The notes below the pieces were generated by a model, which was not told the origin of the DNA, did no database searches, and was given only the letters and a program-made list of their open reading frames with translations. From a virus: DNA of 64,000 nucleotides. The translations under genes and the position numbers were made by a program. The DNA lies in the IMG/VR virus record IMGVR_UViG_3300009703_000016, positions 1 to 64,000 of that record; one strand, written 5' to 3'. Shown here in pieces: positions 18,490-27,413 of this stretch; position 1 is the stretch's first letter, and each line of letters starts with the position of its first letter.

Positions 18490-21400
18490 TATGCTTCCAT
18501 CTCCTGAAGTACTTGTCTAACTTCATCTCTTCTATTCTCTGTTACCTCTAGAGTAATCTTATATGTATTATCATCGTTATCTGATTCTAATCCATAAACA
18601 TGGACCTGTCCTAGTATACCAAGATCTGCAAGTATTTGCTCAATCTCTGCCTGTACCTCAGAAGCTGATCGGGCATCCTGAGGAGTTTCCACTTCGACCA
18701 ACTCTTTAGTTGCATCATCTAGGAAATCACGATGTGCTGCTGCTCTGGCATCAGATTCCCACAGATCAAAGTCATGAATATCCAATCCAGCATTCTGAAC
18801 CACCTTCAACTTGATATCATCTAGATCCACAGCTGGATGCCAACCGACCCAGTCAGGACCTGGAAGGCCAACTTCTTTGGATACCTCAGACATTAATATT
18901 GTATCTCTAAACCAATCTGCATAAGTTTGATCTCTAGTAGCCTCTGCCTGGAAACGCTGCTGTAGATCAGGTGTCATTGGAAAACCCTCAGCCTCTTGTC
19001 TTTCGTATAGGGACGTTAATTCTTTTTGTGCCTGTGCCTGAAGATCATCAGGTATTAAACCCTGATCCATTTGTGTTTGTAACTCATCTGCATATAGCAT
19101 TTCCCACTGAGAGCGATAGATACGTTTCTCATTTTCTGGGATTAACTCCATGATCCTCTCTCTATCTTTTACATTCTTAGCTTTAGAGAATGCATTGAAG
19201 TAATCACGTGATGCACGAGGCATTGCTTTGTATATAGAGCCTAGGTTTCTAGAATATGGATTAACACCTATAAGGGTTTGACTAGCCATCTTTCTGTAAA
19301 TAGTAGAGGCGCTATCTAGACCCTCGTCTTCAGCCTGTTCAGCTAATCTTGTCTGTTTAGTGTATTCAAGAATGTCAAAGTAAGACTTCAGTTGTCGCTC
19401 TTGTTCTACTACATCAGGTATACTACCTGCGCCTACAAAATCAGCAGACTCTCTCATGAAGGGTAGAATGAAATTCTTTATAGGGTTATCCCATAGAGAG
19501 ATTTCAGATCCATATACCTGAGTTCTTTTATACTCCTCAATAGCAGACTGAAGATGCATGAACTTAGAAGCTGGAGCAAGAGGGGTTAAGGCTTCAAGTG
19601 GATTTTGTGCACCCTTGATCAGACCCTCCCAGTATCCCGTGATCGCTGAACTAGCAAGACTTTTCGAAGGCTGACGACTACTAATATTTTCATTGATAGT
19701 AGCTAGTAGATCTTGAGACTGAATAGCTCCTGAAGCACCAGGAAGTGTAATATCTTGATCGCCAGTTAAGACCTTATAGTCATAAAAACTTTTGTTCTTA
19801 TTCTTAACTTGCGCCATCTGCTCTTTAGCAGTGTTGTAGATTTGCACCTCTCTATCTGTCAATTCTCCTCTTCTAATAGAGGCGCTAACAGCTCGACCCA
19901 GGTTTGCAGTTCGACTAGTGTAGGGGGCGATGTCGGATAGTATTTTATATTTGAATACATCTGAATAGTCTTCGGGATCAACACCTTCAAGCTCAGCGAA
20001 TCTTGCTGCAAAGCCTGCGCCTGGGAGACGAAGTTCTCCCTCTTTTACCTTAGTAAATGGATCGCCGTGTTGGAAGTCAGGAGATCTTTCTCCTGCACCA
20101 GGTAACCAGTCAGGCATAGCATTGCGAATAGGATTGTATTCTGCAATCTGACGACGACGATGTGGATATAAACGACGGAAGAATTCTGTTGTTCCCAGTC
20201 CACCACCAATTTGTAAGTCCCAGTATTCACGTTCAGCACCATACATGCGGCGGGCTGACTGTAGTCTTTCTTCTTGGTCAAACCATTCATCATTACCAGT
20301 AATAGCTTTCTTAATAGAAGATAAACTAAAGCCAACTAGACCAGTTAGCTCTGTTAGTCTATAGGACTGTTCTCCAAGAACTTGCTTAAAGCTACCTGGT
20401 AATACAGGAGTTCCAAGAGGGGTATCTCCCCTGTCGGGACGCACTCCTGAACCAATTCTTTCCTGTAGGCGTAAGACAGTAGATGTGTCCTCTTCGAACT
20501 TGTTACTTCCTAGCCACTCTTTTGTATGCATAAGCTTTGTTGGCTTAACTAGTTGACCCAGGGTCGCAGCCATCATGGGTCCAATGATTGGTATGTCCTC
20601 AAAAGCTGCGCCTGTCACAGGATATGGTCTATCGTAGTAATGTTCTCGTTCGATATCATATGTAAAGTTTTCTAGCATCCACTGCTTAGCAGGCGAACGT
20701 TCCTCTGTTCCCATAGATTTCTCATAGGAATTCTGCAGCATTCTAGGATACCAATGTGGACGGAAGTACTGAATACGTGTTCCTTCGTATGGTGTTCTTC
20801 CAAACTCCCAGAACCTACCCTTCCTAACTGCTACCTCTTGTTCTCCAGAATATATTCTAGATAGCTCATCTTCAGTCTCTCCTGGAATAAGTGCACCAGG
20901 TAAGAATGGTAAAGCTAAAGCTGCACCAGCAACTGCACCCATAAAGCCAAATTGCTTAGCCTTGCCAAACGCACCGAGATAAGGAATCTTTTTCTGAAAC
21001 CTTCCACCTGTTAACTTATCAAAAGTCTTTGAAGCAAAAGCTTTAGACTCTTCACGAACAAGTGGGTCTGCTCTTGATAGGGCCTGAGAAAATGTTATAC
21101 CAGGAGACTCTTTCATTATCCTACGAGTCTGACTAAAGCGATCACCTATAGTAGATATGTAAGAACCTGTTAGTCCAGATAGAGCGCCAACAAGAGGCAG
21201 AGCTGCTAGCTTAGTTAATGAAGTAGAACCAGGAGCAAGCTCCTCTTGAGCTTGTTGATAAGATCTTAATCCAGGTACTGCATCGGCAATCCCAGCAGCT
21301 AATAGATTTGCTTTAATACCAGCAGTTGCTACGCCAGCAGTTATTCCCTCTCCAAGAATTGTTTCATCAAGAAGAGAAGATTCTCTAGTTGCCCAGTCAG

Positions 21401-22310
21401 CTGTTTGATAGCCTAAGAATGCGGCCGTTCCGATACCGCCCCACTTTCCTGCCATTCGTCCTAGTGTAGGAAGTGCTGTGCCAGCTTTAACACTAAAGAT
21501 ATCTTTACCACGAGACAGAGTGGCTAGTGGTTCTAACTCAAAAGGTGTAGCAGCTAACCTGTTTGCTCTTTGAATCCACTCTGCCAATACGGTACGTGAT
21601 TGAGGAACGATTCCACCACGAACAAAGTGGAAGGACTCTTCTTGTATACTCCCAACTGTATTTCTAAAATGTATAGACTGCTGAAGCTTAGCACTATCTC
21701 TGACGTTAGGCAGGTCTGAGTAACCGGCAACCCTAGCTGCAGAAGCAGCAAGGTGTGGGTCACCACTACTAGTCATCACGTTTATGTTGTCTAGTATTAA
21801 TTTGTCACCAGCAAAAAGCTGATTATTTCTGAATGTTAATCCAGTACGAGAGGGTTCCCAGGCATTTAGTAGGCCCGATCTACCTCCACCAATATTCTGA
21901 CTACGAATATTATTTTGTAATTCAGAGTACCAAGCAGTCCTTTCTAGGTTCCTTATTTGTTCTGCAGAAATGAATCTACTAGCTGTATTAGTACTAGTGA
22001 ACTGAGATAGGAAATCTCCAGCGCCAAATGTTCTAAGTACCTGGCCTGGAGAAAAATCTTCAGCTGCTCTTATTCCAGAATAGACATAGTCGAGAGGGTT
22101 GTACCCAAACCTACGGGCGCCATAGAATCCAGCTGCAACTGCTGCTGATGCACCTGCAAACCCTAAGAGACTAGATCCCTGCTCTCCATACGGATTAACT
22201 TGACGCTGTGTACCACCTGCAAAATAGGTTGGTAGACGCCTCATTTGACCAGGAGCGAATTGTTCTAGATCATCTTTAGATATATTTCCTGTAAAGGGGA
22301 AACTCGCCAA
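18489..22310 (-). CDS. Large virion protein in tape-measure position, possible ejected cargo
   Basis: A 1273-aa protein starting at TTG with AAGGAG nine bases upstream. It follows the chaperone-like genes, where a tape measure would lie, but it is not coiled-coil rich. Gly/Ala-rich hydrophobic stretches occur near 46-69, 310-390 and 451-475. Between about 497 and 530 is an aromatic, basic motif (GRFWEFGRTPYEG, then YFRPHWYPRML) that looks strongly constrained. The last 75 residues look like a small alpha/beta domain. The following polymerase-like gene overlaps its stop, so the two are made together. It may be the tape measure, an ejected pore or cargo protein, or a partner of the polymerase. 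I cannot decide from sequence. Confidence 0.55.
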   Translation of the reverse strand: MASFPFTGNISKDDLEQFAPGQMRRLPTYFAGGTQRQVNPYGEQGSSLLGFAGASAAVAAGFYGARRFGYNPLDYVYSGIRAAEDFSPGQVLRTFGAGDFLSQFTSTNTASRFISAEQIRNLERTAWYSELQNNIRSQNIGGGRSGLLNAWEPSRTGLTFRNNQLFAGDKLILDNINVMTSSGDPHLAASAARVAGYSDLPNVRDSAKLQQSIHFRNTVGSIQEESFHFVRGGIVPQSRTVLAEWIQRANRLAATPFELEPLATLSRGKDIFSVKAGTALPTLGRMAGKWGGIGTAAFLGYQTADWATRESSLLDETILGEGITAGVATAGIKANLLAAGIADAVPGLRSYQQAQEELAPGSTSLTKLAALPLVGALSGLTGSYISTIGDRFSQTRRIMKESPGITFSQALSRADPLVREESKAFASKTFDKLTGGRFQKKIPYLGAFGKAKQFGFMGAVAGAALALPFLPGALIPGETEDELSRIYSGEQEVAVRKGRFWEFGRTPYEGTRIQYFRPHWYPRMLQNSYEKSMGTEERSPAKQWMLENFTYDIEREHYYDRPYPVTGAAFEDIPIIGPMMAATLGQLVKPTKLMHTKEWLGSNKFEEDTSTVLRLQERIGSGVRPDRGDTPLGTPVLPGSFKQVLGEQSYRLTELTGLVGFSLSSIKKAITGNDEWFDQEERLQSARRMYGAEREYWDLQIGGGLGTTEFFRRLYPHRRRQIAEYNPIRNAMPDWLPGAGERSPDFQHGDPFTKVKEGELRLPGAGFAARFAELEGVDPEDYSDVFKYKILSDIAPYTSRTANLGRAVSASIRRGELTDREVQIYNTAKEQMAQVKNKNKSFYDYKVLTGDQDITLPGASGAIQSQDLLATINENISSRQPSKSLASSAITGYWEGLIKGAQNPLEALTPLAPASKFMHLQSAIEEYKRTQVYGSEISLWDNPIKNFILPFMRESADFVGAGSIPDVVEQERQLKSYFDILEYTKQTRLAEQAEDEGLDSASTIYRKMASQTLIGVNPYSRNLGSIYKAMPRASRDYFNAFSKAKNVKDRERIMELIPENEKRIYRSQWEMLYADELQTQMDQGLIPDDLQAQAQKELTSLYERQEAEGFPMTPDLQQRFQAEATRDQTYADWFRDTILMSEVSKEVGLPGPDWVGWHPAVDLDDIKLKVVQNAGLDIHDFDLWESDARAAAHRDFLDDATKELVEVETPQDARSASEVQAEIEQILADLGILGQVHVYGLESDNDDNTYKITLEVTENRRDEVRQVLQEMEA

Positions 22311-22316
22311 GTACTA

Positions 22317-23291
22317 TCACTCCTTAGATCTTTTAGCCTTTGGCTTTGCCCCCTCTCCTTGTTCCCAGGCAATCAGAGGCTTTGATGGTTCGTGTTTGAT
22401 TTTACCATCTAATATGTTTTTAGTGTACTCCTTGTTCTTGGCTCGAACCTCTTCTGGAGTTGCACCTCTGGTTGAACGAACAGTTTCTGGCGTAATCTCT
22501 TCTCCTGCCTTTAGCTTTGACATAAGCTCAGGATAGATATGCTCCAAACCTTCTAGGGCATCTTGTCTCCACTTGTCGCCATTCATTTTCATATAAACCT
22601 CAAGGTCTATACCTGTCATACCGTCAGGGACATGGAACATTTGACCATCTGCCCCATCAGAAACCACAAGGTCTTTGTTCCTCTTAGGCTGCTGTCTTGG
22701 AATTGGTGGGTGATATGGATCTAAGACAGGAGCTTTTTCTTCAGGGTTTAGGTCCTTAAACTGCTGTTGTTGACTAGCTGGGGAGTCTTCGCCCTCTAGT
22801 AATACTGGCTGGATGGGTTCCTGCAGGAGACCCGTTGCTATAAGCCTACGCTCTGCCATCATAAGAATTTTTAAGAATTCAAGATAGGGCAAGTCATAGA
22901 GCTTGTCAGCTGTGTATCCAGGAAACGTCTGCAGTATGATTGCAACACTATCATTAAGAAAGTCCCCAACCATATAGCGAGCGTTGTTCAGATCATTAGC
23001 AATCTGCTCTGGACCACTTGGTCCTGAGTACTCCATAATCTGAGATACAACAGTGGTTACTATACCAGCATCTAGAGAATTTATATTTAGTTTAACACCA
23101 GAACTTATTACGCATTTTTTAAATATTTCATCTTCAATGATTGCAGAAGGTATCCTTCCTGCTCTAAGCTCCAGGTCATACTTAACAAAGTCTCCTAGAC
23201 TAAGAGTTTCCCAGGCGATGTCTAAGCCACTAGGTAACCTAGAAACATGACACTCGCCATGGAGAATCCTTGAGTGAAATATTGTAGACAC
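22317..23291 (-). CDS. Tail assembly chaperone-like protein, downstream part
   Basis: A 324-aa protein whose likely start is GTG at 23291 with no clear ribosome site. It lies in the same frame as the 129-aa gene before it, separated only by TAA and AGC. The N-terminal 170 residues are helical (FVKYDLELRAGRIPSAIIED, LEFLKILMMAERRL), and the C-terminus is charged and Pro-rich (PYHPPIPRQQPKRNKD). Position between tube genes and the tape-measure-position gene matches the classic pair of tail assembly chaperones, usually joined by a ribosomal frameshift. Here a stop readthrough or re-initiation would take that place. The family assignment is by context. Confidence 0.55.
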   Translation of the reverse strand: MSTIFHSRILHGECHVSRLPSGLDIAWETLSLGDFVKYDLELRAGRIPSAIIEDEIFKKCVISSGVKLNINSLDAGIVTTVVSQIMEYSGPSGPEQIANDLNNARYMVGDFLNDSVAIILQTFPGYTADKLYDLPYLEFLKILMMAERRLIATGLLQEPIQPVLLEGEDSPASQQQQFKDLNPEEKAPVLDPYHPPIPRQQPKRNKDLVVSDGADGQMFHVPDGMTGIDLEVYMKMNGDKWRQDALEGLEHIYPELMSKLKAGEEITPETVRSTRGATPEEVRAKNKEYTKNILDGKIKHEPSKPLIAWEQGEGAKPKAKRSKE

Positions 23292-23297
23292 GCTTTA
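23292..23297 (-). promoter_or_regulatory. In-frame TAA plus one codon between chaperone ORFs
   Basis: The minus strand reads CTT TAA AGC GTG. Both flanking frames are the same, so suppression of the single TAA would give a fused protein of about 455 residues. No ribosome binding site precedes the GTG. Confidence 0.6.
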
Positions 23298-23684
23298 AAG
23301 CTTAGCTACTAACTGCGCTGCAATCTGAGGTGATACAAAGTTTGAATTTTGCATAATCATTTCAATCAGAGACGGGATGGTTCCTGCCTTTGCCTCAAGA
23401 TCTTCAATAGACTTCCACAACAAACAAGTTCGTACAGTTTGTTCTTCGTGCTGTGCAGCATCTATTTGACCAGCCATAGCTTGCTCCTGAAGCGCTCTAT
23501 ACTCTAAGCGAGTAAGACTGCGAAATAGGAAGATCTCCTCTTCATCAAAAGCAGCAATATAGATGTCTCCATAAGTAGCCTTGAATGCTGTAATCTGTTC
23601 TTCTGTTGGTGCATTATCACGTTTGCCTAAAACTTCTTGAAGTTTCTCTGCCAACGTTTGTTCTGTTTTGTTTTCCTCACTCAT
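23295..23684 (-). CDS. Tail assembly chaperone-like protein, upstream part
   Basis: A 129-aa acidic, helical protein with AAGGAG before its ATG. Features such as EEEIFLFRSLTRLEYRALQE and a C-terminal GTIPSLIEMIMQNSNF are typical in style of short phage tail assembly chaperones that bind the tape measure during tail assembly. It follows the tube genes and the HNH insertion and precedes the tape-measure-position gene, as expected. No enzyme motif is present. Confidence 0.6.
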   Translation of the reverse strand: MSEENKTEQTLAEKLQEVLGKRDNAPTEEQITAFKATYGDIYIAAFDEEEIFLFRSLTRLEYRALQEQAMAGQIDAAQHEEQTVRTCLLWKSIEDLEAKAGTIPSLIEMIMQNSNFVSPQIAAQLVAKL

Positions 23685-23693
23685 GTAAGCTCC

Positions 23694-24287
23694 TTATAAA
23701 TCATGATACTCTTGTATCTGTTTGATCTTCTCAAAAAAAATCCTTTTTGAATAGTCTCGTTTCATATAATTGCAGATTGTGCAACATGGTACACAATTAT
23801 CCTTAAAATAGCCAAGGGCGTTATTAATCCTGTCGATTCCATTGTATTTTTTGTTTAAGTTAAGATCCCCACAATAAAAACAAGGCTGAGTAATTAAAGC
23901 TTCAAATTCTATAAAGGATAGACCCCATTCTCGGTCTTTCTTTTTGGCATTTCTTTTGTAGGTAGAGAAGCGACCCCTGACTGACTTATCATAGTTTCTA
24001 CTATATTCATTCCGTTCTTCTCTGTGACTTGAATTATATTCTTTTGCCCTTTTCTGTTCTGATATTTTATTGCGAAAATAGAAAGCTCGTTTACGTTCTT
24101 TTATTAACTCTTTGTGATTATTTTTGTATTTTCTATCCGCTTTCCTTATTTTATCACGATTCACTGTGGCATAATCTTTCTTGCAGTTTTTGCAATAAGC
24201 TCCTAATCCATCTTTAGACTTCTGTTGTTTGTGGAACTCAGAAAGCGCTAAAGACTCTTGGCACCTAGAGCAAATTTTTTCCTTCAT
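23694..24287 (-). CDS. HNH homing endonuclease
   Basis: A 197-aa free-standing endonuclease. An N-terminal zinc-ribbon-like pair (C6, C9 and C32, C35) is followed by a very basic helical region (about 40-120) likely to bind DNA. The C-terminal HNH part has CFYCG (136-140), NGIDRINNALGYF (149-161) and NCVPCCTICN (164-173), where the D-R-I-N and Cys pairs fit the HNH treble-clef with structural zinc. There is no good ribosome site. It lies between a tube-paralogue gene and the chaperone gene, with a short gap before it, as for a mobile endonuclease that invaded a late operon. Its composition is more AT-rich than its neighbours. Confidence 0.85.
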   Translation of the reverse strand: MKEKICSRCQESLALSEFHKQQKSKDGLGAYCKNCKKDYATVNRDKIRKADRKYKNNHKELIKERKRAFYFRNKISEQKRAKEYNSSHREERNEYSRNYDKSVRGRFSTYKRNAKKKDREWGLSFIEFEALITQPCFYCGDLNLNKKYNGIDRINNALGYFKDNCVPCCTICNYMKRDYSKRIFFEKIKQIQEYHDL

Positions 24288-24324
24288 ATTTCTAGTATAA
24301 TGTAAGTTAGTTTTATAGCAACCG

Positions 24325-25122
24325 TCACGACCATTGACGGGCGATAAACTGGTAACCTTCTTTTACTGGTTTACCATCATTCATAATTGTCTTAGCTTGA
24401 CCGACTATCCGAACACCGTCAATACGACGTGCGGTATGGTTGATACGATCATTACTGTTAAAATCTCCGTAAGTAACATAAATAGTAAATCCATCAAAAG
24501 CGTTGTCATCTACTCTCCTGGGTTCCTTGTCCAGTTTTTGTCTTCCCCAGACTCTATTCTCGAATGCTTCGAATAGATTCTCTGCAGAATTAAGTGCACC
24601 ATCGGGATTATTAAAGCCAGATATGTCAGCGTGTAGACTTGTTAGCTTCTGGTAGTAATCCATAAGCTCTTCTCTCGTTGCGCCATCTCGTCTAGCTAAC
24701 TCAGATTCAGCTGATAGGACTCTTTCTATATTAGCCATCTCAACTCCACCAAGCTCCTTTCCCCTAGTTGCTCCTCTTATGTCAGGACGACCTAGTTGTT
24801 TACTAGATACGAAGGGTGACACAAGTGGAGTTCCCTTTTGAGATTCTAGACGACGAAGTCTGTTAAGTACAGTATATAAATAACCAGACTCTTTAAAGTT
24901 AATCTGAAAACTACCCTGTACTAATACAGTACCCTGAGCTGTTGCATCAAAGAGTTGAGAAGCATAGCCATATATAGGACGTTTGTTTTGATTAAGAACG
25001 ACTTGTAGTTCACAGCATTCATCAATAACCACATCTCCTATATAGAGATTCACCTGACTAGAGGCAAAGTATTCCTGATCATAAACAGTTGTTCTAGTTT
25101 GTGTACGTGGATTAGGTGGCAT
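24325..25122 (-). CDS. Tail tube-like structural protein, third paralogue
   Basis: A 265-aa protein. Residues 20-90 (SSQVNLYIGDVVIDECCEL, PIYGYASQLFDATAQGTVLV and QGSFQINF) follow the same strand order as the tail tube protein at 26709..27395 (NNVVIGELQAI, PIYTMGKADPRAFARGKRGIAG). It is therefore probably a tube-fold protein, for example a tube initiator, tail completion or baseplate-tube adaptor. Its ATG sits three bases after the TAA of the preceding 99-aa gene, in the same frame, with no ribosome site at normal spacing. A second domain of about 160 residues is unassigned. Confidence 0.55.
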   Translation of the reverse strand: MPPNPRTQTRTTVYDQEYFASSQVNLYIGDVVIDECCELQVVLNQNKRPIYGYASQLFDATAQGTVLVQGSFQINFKESGYLYTVLNRLRRLESQKGTPLVSPFVSSKQLGRPDIRGATRGKELGGVEMANIERVLSAESELARRDGATREELMDYYQKLTSLHADISGFNNPDGALNSAENLFEAFENRVWGRQKLDKEPRRVDDNAFDGFTIYVTYGDFNSNDRINHTARRIDGVRIVGQAKTIMNDGKPVKEGYQFIARQWS

Positions 25123-25125
25123 TTT

Positions 25126-25425
25126 TTAGAAAATCAAACTCCTCATCTTAACCTGAGTGCAAATATCATCTACCGAGAATTCAAATCCAAGAGACTGTAG
25201 GTTTAAATCTTTTAAGTCAATTCTTGTTTCATCTTCCATCAAGAGATATCCTTCGAAATAATCTGTTGCCGTGCCTACGCATTTAACCACAAGCTTTTTG
25301 ACCTTACTGTTTGATAGTGCTGGGTGCGTATTTAGTTCAAGCTCTATCTCGGGAATGTCCAACGTAGAGTCTACAAACTTTATTGGATCAGGACTTGAAA
25401 ATTTATATAGTGGTTTTTTACTCAT
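25126..25425 (-). CDS. Small tail protein, unknown
   Basis: A 99-aa acidic protein with GGGAG before its ATG. The pattern of alternating strands (DIPEIELELNTHP, VKKLVVKCVG) suggests a small beta domain. It lies between two tube-like genes. Its stop and the next start are in frame, separated by TAA AAA, so a fused product with the 265-aa protein is possible by readthrough. I do not recognise a family. Confidence 0.5.
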   Translation of the reverse strand: MSKKPLYKFSSPDPIKFVDSTLDIPEIELELNTHPALSNSKVKKLVVKCVGTATDYFEGYLLMEDETRIDLKDLNLQSLGFEFSVDDICTQVKMRSLIF

Positions 25426-25436
25426 GTTAGATCTCC

Positions 25437-26648
25437 CTAGAAATATGGATTATAGCGATTCTTAAATCTAGTCTCTGATGCATCTTCATCATTCTCTACT
25501 TCACCATAGTCACTACCAATAAGGTCTGATGCCTTGAGTGGCTTATCAGGTCTACGACCCTGAGCAAGAGCTTGGTTGTATGCTAGCAGTACTTCACTGT
25601 AACGTCGACCATCTTCTGTGGTTACTGGAGTCATAGGGTCTACATCTCTAGCAATATACTGGACAGTATTCTCTAATAGAATATCTTCTATGGACATAGT
25701 TTGACCTTCAGATACAAACTCTACTCCATAGATTGTCATCCTTGATAGGGATCCGTATTCGTTTGCAAACTGTATAGTGATATCAATAGGTGGTAGTTGA
25801 TCTAAGATCGCTGCCTTAAACTTGTTATCACCATCAAAGTCTGAGGGGTCGTAGTCCAGAAGAGAGAATAGGACATTCTTATCAAAGACAGTAAAGATCA
25901 TACTTCCAGCTATAGTGCGCTGGCCCCTGACCCAACCCTGAGGATTGGACTTACCGAAGGATCTAACAGGCCCCTTCTCTCTGTATGTTGAGAGTGATAT
26001 TGTTTGAAGCTCCGCAAGTACCTTAGTTTGAAAGAACTGTCCCGACTCCTTTTTGGAATCAAGGGCGTCTTTCTGTTGCTTCCATCCATCTATTAATAGT
26101 TGTAGGTCTGATTTGATAGCATCTATCTCTCCAGCAAAAGCAGTTGGATTCTCTTGGACTGCGAAATACCTGCCAAGAAGTGTTTTACCAATAAACTGAT
26201 TATAATTTATATTCACAGGCAGTGAACTTTCTATGCCAATAATATTATTAATAGGCTGTCTCCAGATGTTATTAAACTGAAGTTCATACTGAGTACGAGC
26301 AATTTGTCCACTAACGAGCTGATCTTGTAACGGTCTGATTAATCTAGTATTAGCCTTCAGGTTAGAGAGTATTGAGTTAACCTGTTCATATGAACCTATA
26401 GCTGCCTCAAGCTGTTTGATTATACTTATTGGTCCTTCATGATACTTGTGAACCAATACTTTTATATCAGCTCCAGAGTATGAAGATCCATTGAAAAACA
26501 ACCTCTTAGACGGGCTTTCAATAGCAGTAGAATTCCCATTTCTATCAAGAGGGTTGGGACCATGAACATCAGATAGTTTAGTAGGATCTGTTATTTCAGA
26601 GTTTGTTGTTGCTTGTTTTTTAGGTATTGCCATATACACACTATACAA
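25437..26648 (-). CDS. Tail tube paralogue with helical insertion
   Basis: A 403-aa protein. The core matches the tail tube protein downstream: YSGADIKV near the N-terminus, then LAELQTISLSTYREKGPVRS, GKSNPQGWVRGQRTIAGSMI, QFANEYGSLSRMTIYGVEF and the C-terminal QYIARDVDPMTP. A helical insertion of about 120 residues (roughly 70-190) interrupts the first part. It is likely a tube-like ring, such as a tail terminator, tube cap or baseplate hub adaptor. The frame opens at a TTG (26648); an internal ATG at 26633 (MAIPKK) is an equally plausible start. Neither has a good ribosome site, and a terminator hairpin lies just upstream. Confidence 0.65.
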   Translation of the reverse strand: MYSVYMAIPKKQATTNSEITDPTKLSDVHGPNPLDRNGNSTAIESPSKRLFFNGSSYSGADIKVLVHKYHEGPISIIKQLEAAIGSYEQVNSILSNLKANTRLIRPLQDQLVSGQIARTQYELQFNNIWRQPINNIIGIESSLPVNINYNQFIGKTLLGRYFAVQENPTAFAGEIDAIKSDLQLLIDGWKQQKDALDSKKESGQFFQTKVLAELQTISLSTYREKGPVRSFGKSNPQGWVRGQRTIAGSMIFTVFDKNVLFSLLDYDPSDFDGDNKFKAAILDQLPPIDITIQFANEYGSLSRMTIYGVEFVSEGQTMSIEDILLENTVQYIARDVDPMTPVTTEDGRRYSEVLLAYNQALAQGRRPDKPLKASDLIGSDYGEVENDEDASETRFKNRYNPYF

Positions 26649-26654
26649 AAGAAG

Positions 26655-26686
26655 AAAGCCCAGGTCGAATTTTCGATCTGGGCTTT
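26655..26686 (-). terminator. Intrinsic terminator after tail tube gene
   Basis: The arms 26655-26669 and 26672-26686 pair over up to 15 bp with one G-U pair. The minus-strand 3' arm is followed by a T-rich run (CTTCTTTTG). It separates the highly expressed tube gene from the lower-demand genes that follow. Confidence 0.75.
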
Positions 26687-26708
26687 ACTTCTCACTTGTT
26701 TGTGAATT

Positions 26709-27395
26709 TTAACTTTCAGCAGCAGCAACTTCAATAGGGGTACCAATGGCATCGATATTGGGGTTGGTGAGGTTTTGCCAGTTAATTACTTGACGGGCAA
26801 CAAAGGTCATCTGCTGTTCGGATACGATGTCATCAATAGACACACCGTAACCCTCGTTGAGGATCTCCAATTGGAAGATTCTCATAACAGCAAGAGCACC
26901 ATACTCATTAGCTGCGGCTAGCGTAACATCAAATGGAGGAATTTGATCAGCATACCACGGAGCAGTAATTGCTTGATCACCACCTACGTTTTGAATATTA
27001 GATTCTGTACGTAGGGCAGCTAGAGACTCACGACTCTGAGCAATACCTTCATTAATATTAGGCGTCTGGTTTGCACCAGGGAAAGCCTTTAGCTCCTCTT
27101 TATCAGCAGAGAAGTTTAATTTGTTAGCATCCGAAGTTGCAAACGCACCAAACGTACCGATAAGAGCACCACGATCAAAGACAATAAAGATAAGAGTACC
27201 GGCAATACCCCTCTTTCCGCGAGCGAAAGCTCTTGGATCTGCCTTTCCCATAGTATAGATAGGAGCCTTTTCACGAGTGATTGAGTAACTGATAGCTTGA
27301 AGCTCACCAATTACAACATTATTAAAGACAGCTTTAATATCAATTCCTGAGAATGAATTATAGGACTGTCCGATAGCTGCAGTAGCATTAGGCAT
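26709..27395 (-). CDS. Tail tube protein
   Basis: A 228-aa protein with AGGAGG before its ATG, placed immediately after the sheath gene, the standard sheath-tube order. The sequence has a beta-rich core: NNVVIGELQAISYSITREKA, GKADPRAFARGKRGIAGTLI and ANEYGALAVMRIFQLEIL. It polymerises as rings to form the inner tube through which DNA and any injected proteins pass. Its stop is followed by a strong terminator, consistent with the need for many copies. Two neighbouring genes encode diverged versions of the same fold. Confidence 0.85.
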   Translation of the reverse strand: MPNATAAIGQSYNSFSGIDIKAVFNNVVIGELQAISYSITREKAPIYTMGKADPRAFARGKRGIAGTLIFIVFDRGALIGTFGAFATSDANKLNFSADKEELKAFPGANQTPNINEGIAQSRESLAALRTESNIQNVGGDQAITAPWYADQIPPFDVTLAAANEYGALAVMRIFQLEILNEGYGVSIDDIVSEQQMTFVARQVINWQNLTNPNIDAIGTPIEVAAAES

Positions 27396-27413
27396 ATTTT
27401 ATCACTCCTCCTA

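Noticed and set aside
20045-20335. 96-aa minus-strand ORF
   Set aside because: It is a shifted frame inside the 1273-aa gene; composition does not look like protein.
18489-22310. Firm call as tape measure
   Set aside because: Position fits but the sequence is not coiled-coil rich and has unusual motifs, so I kept the call open.
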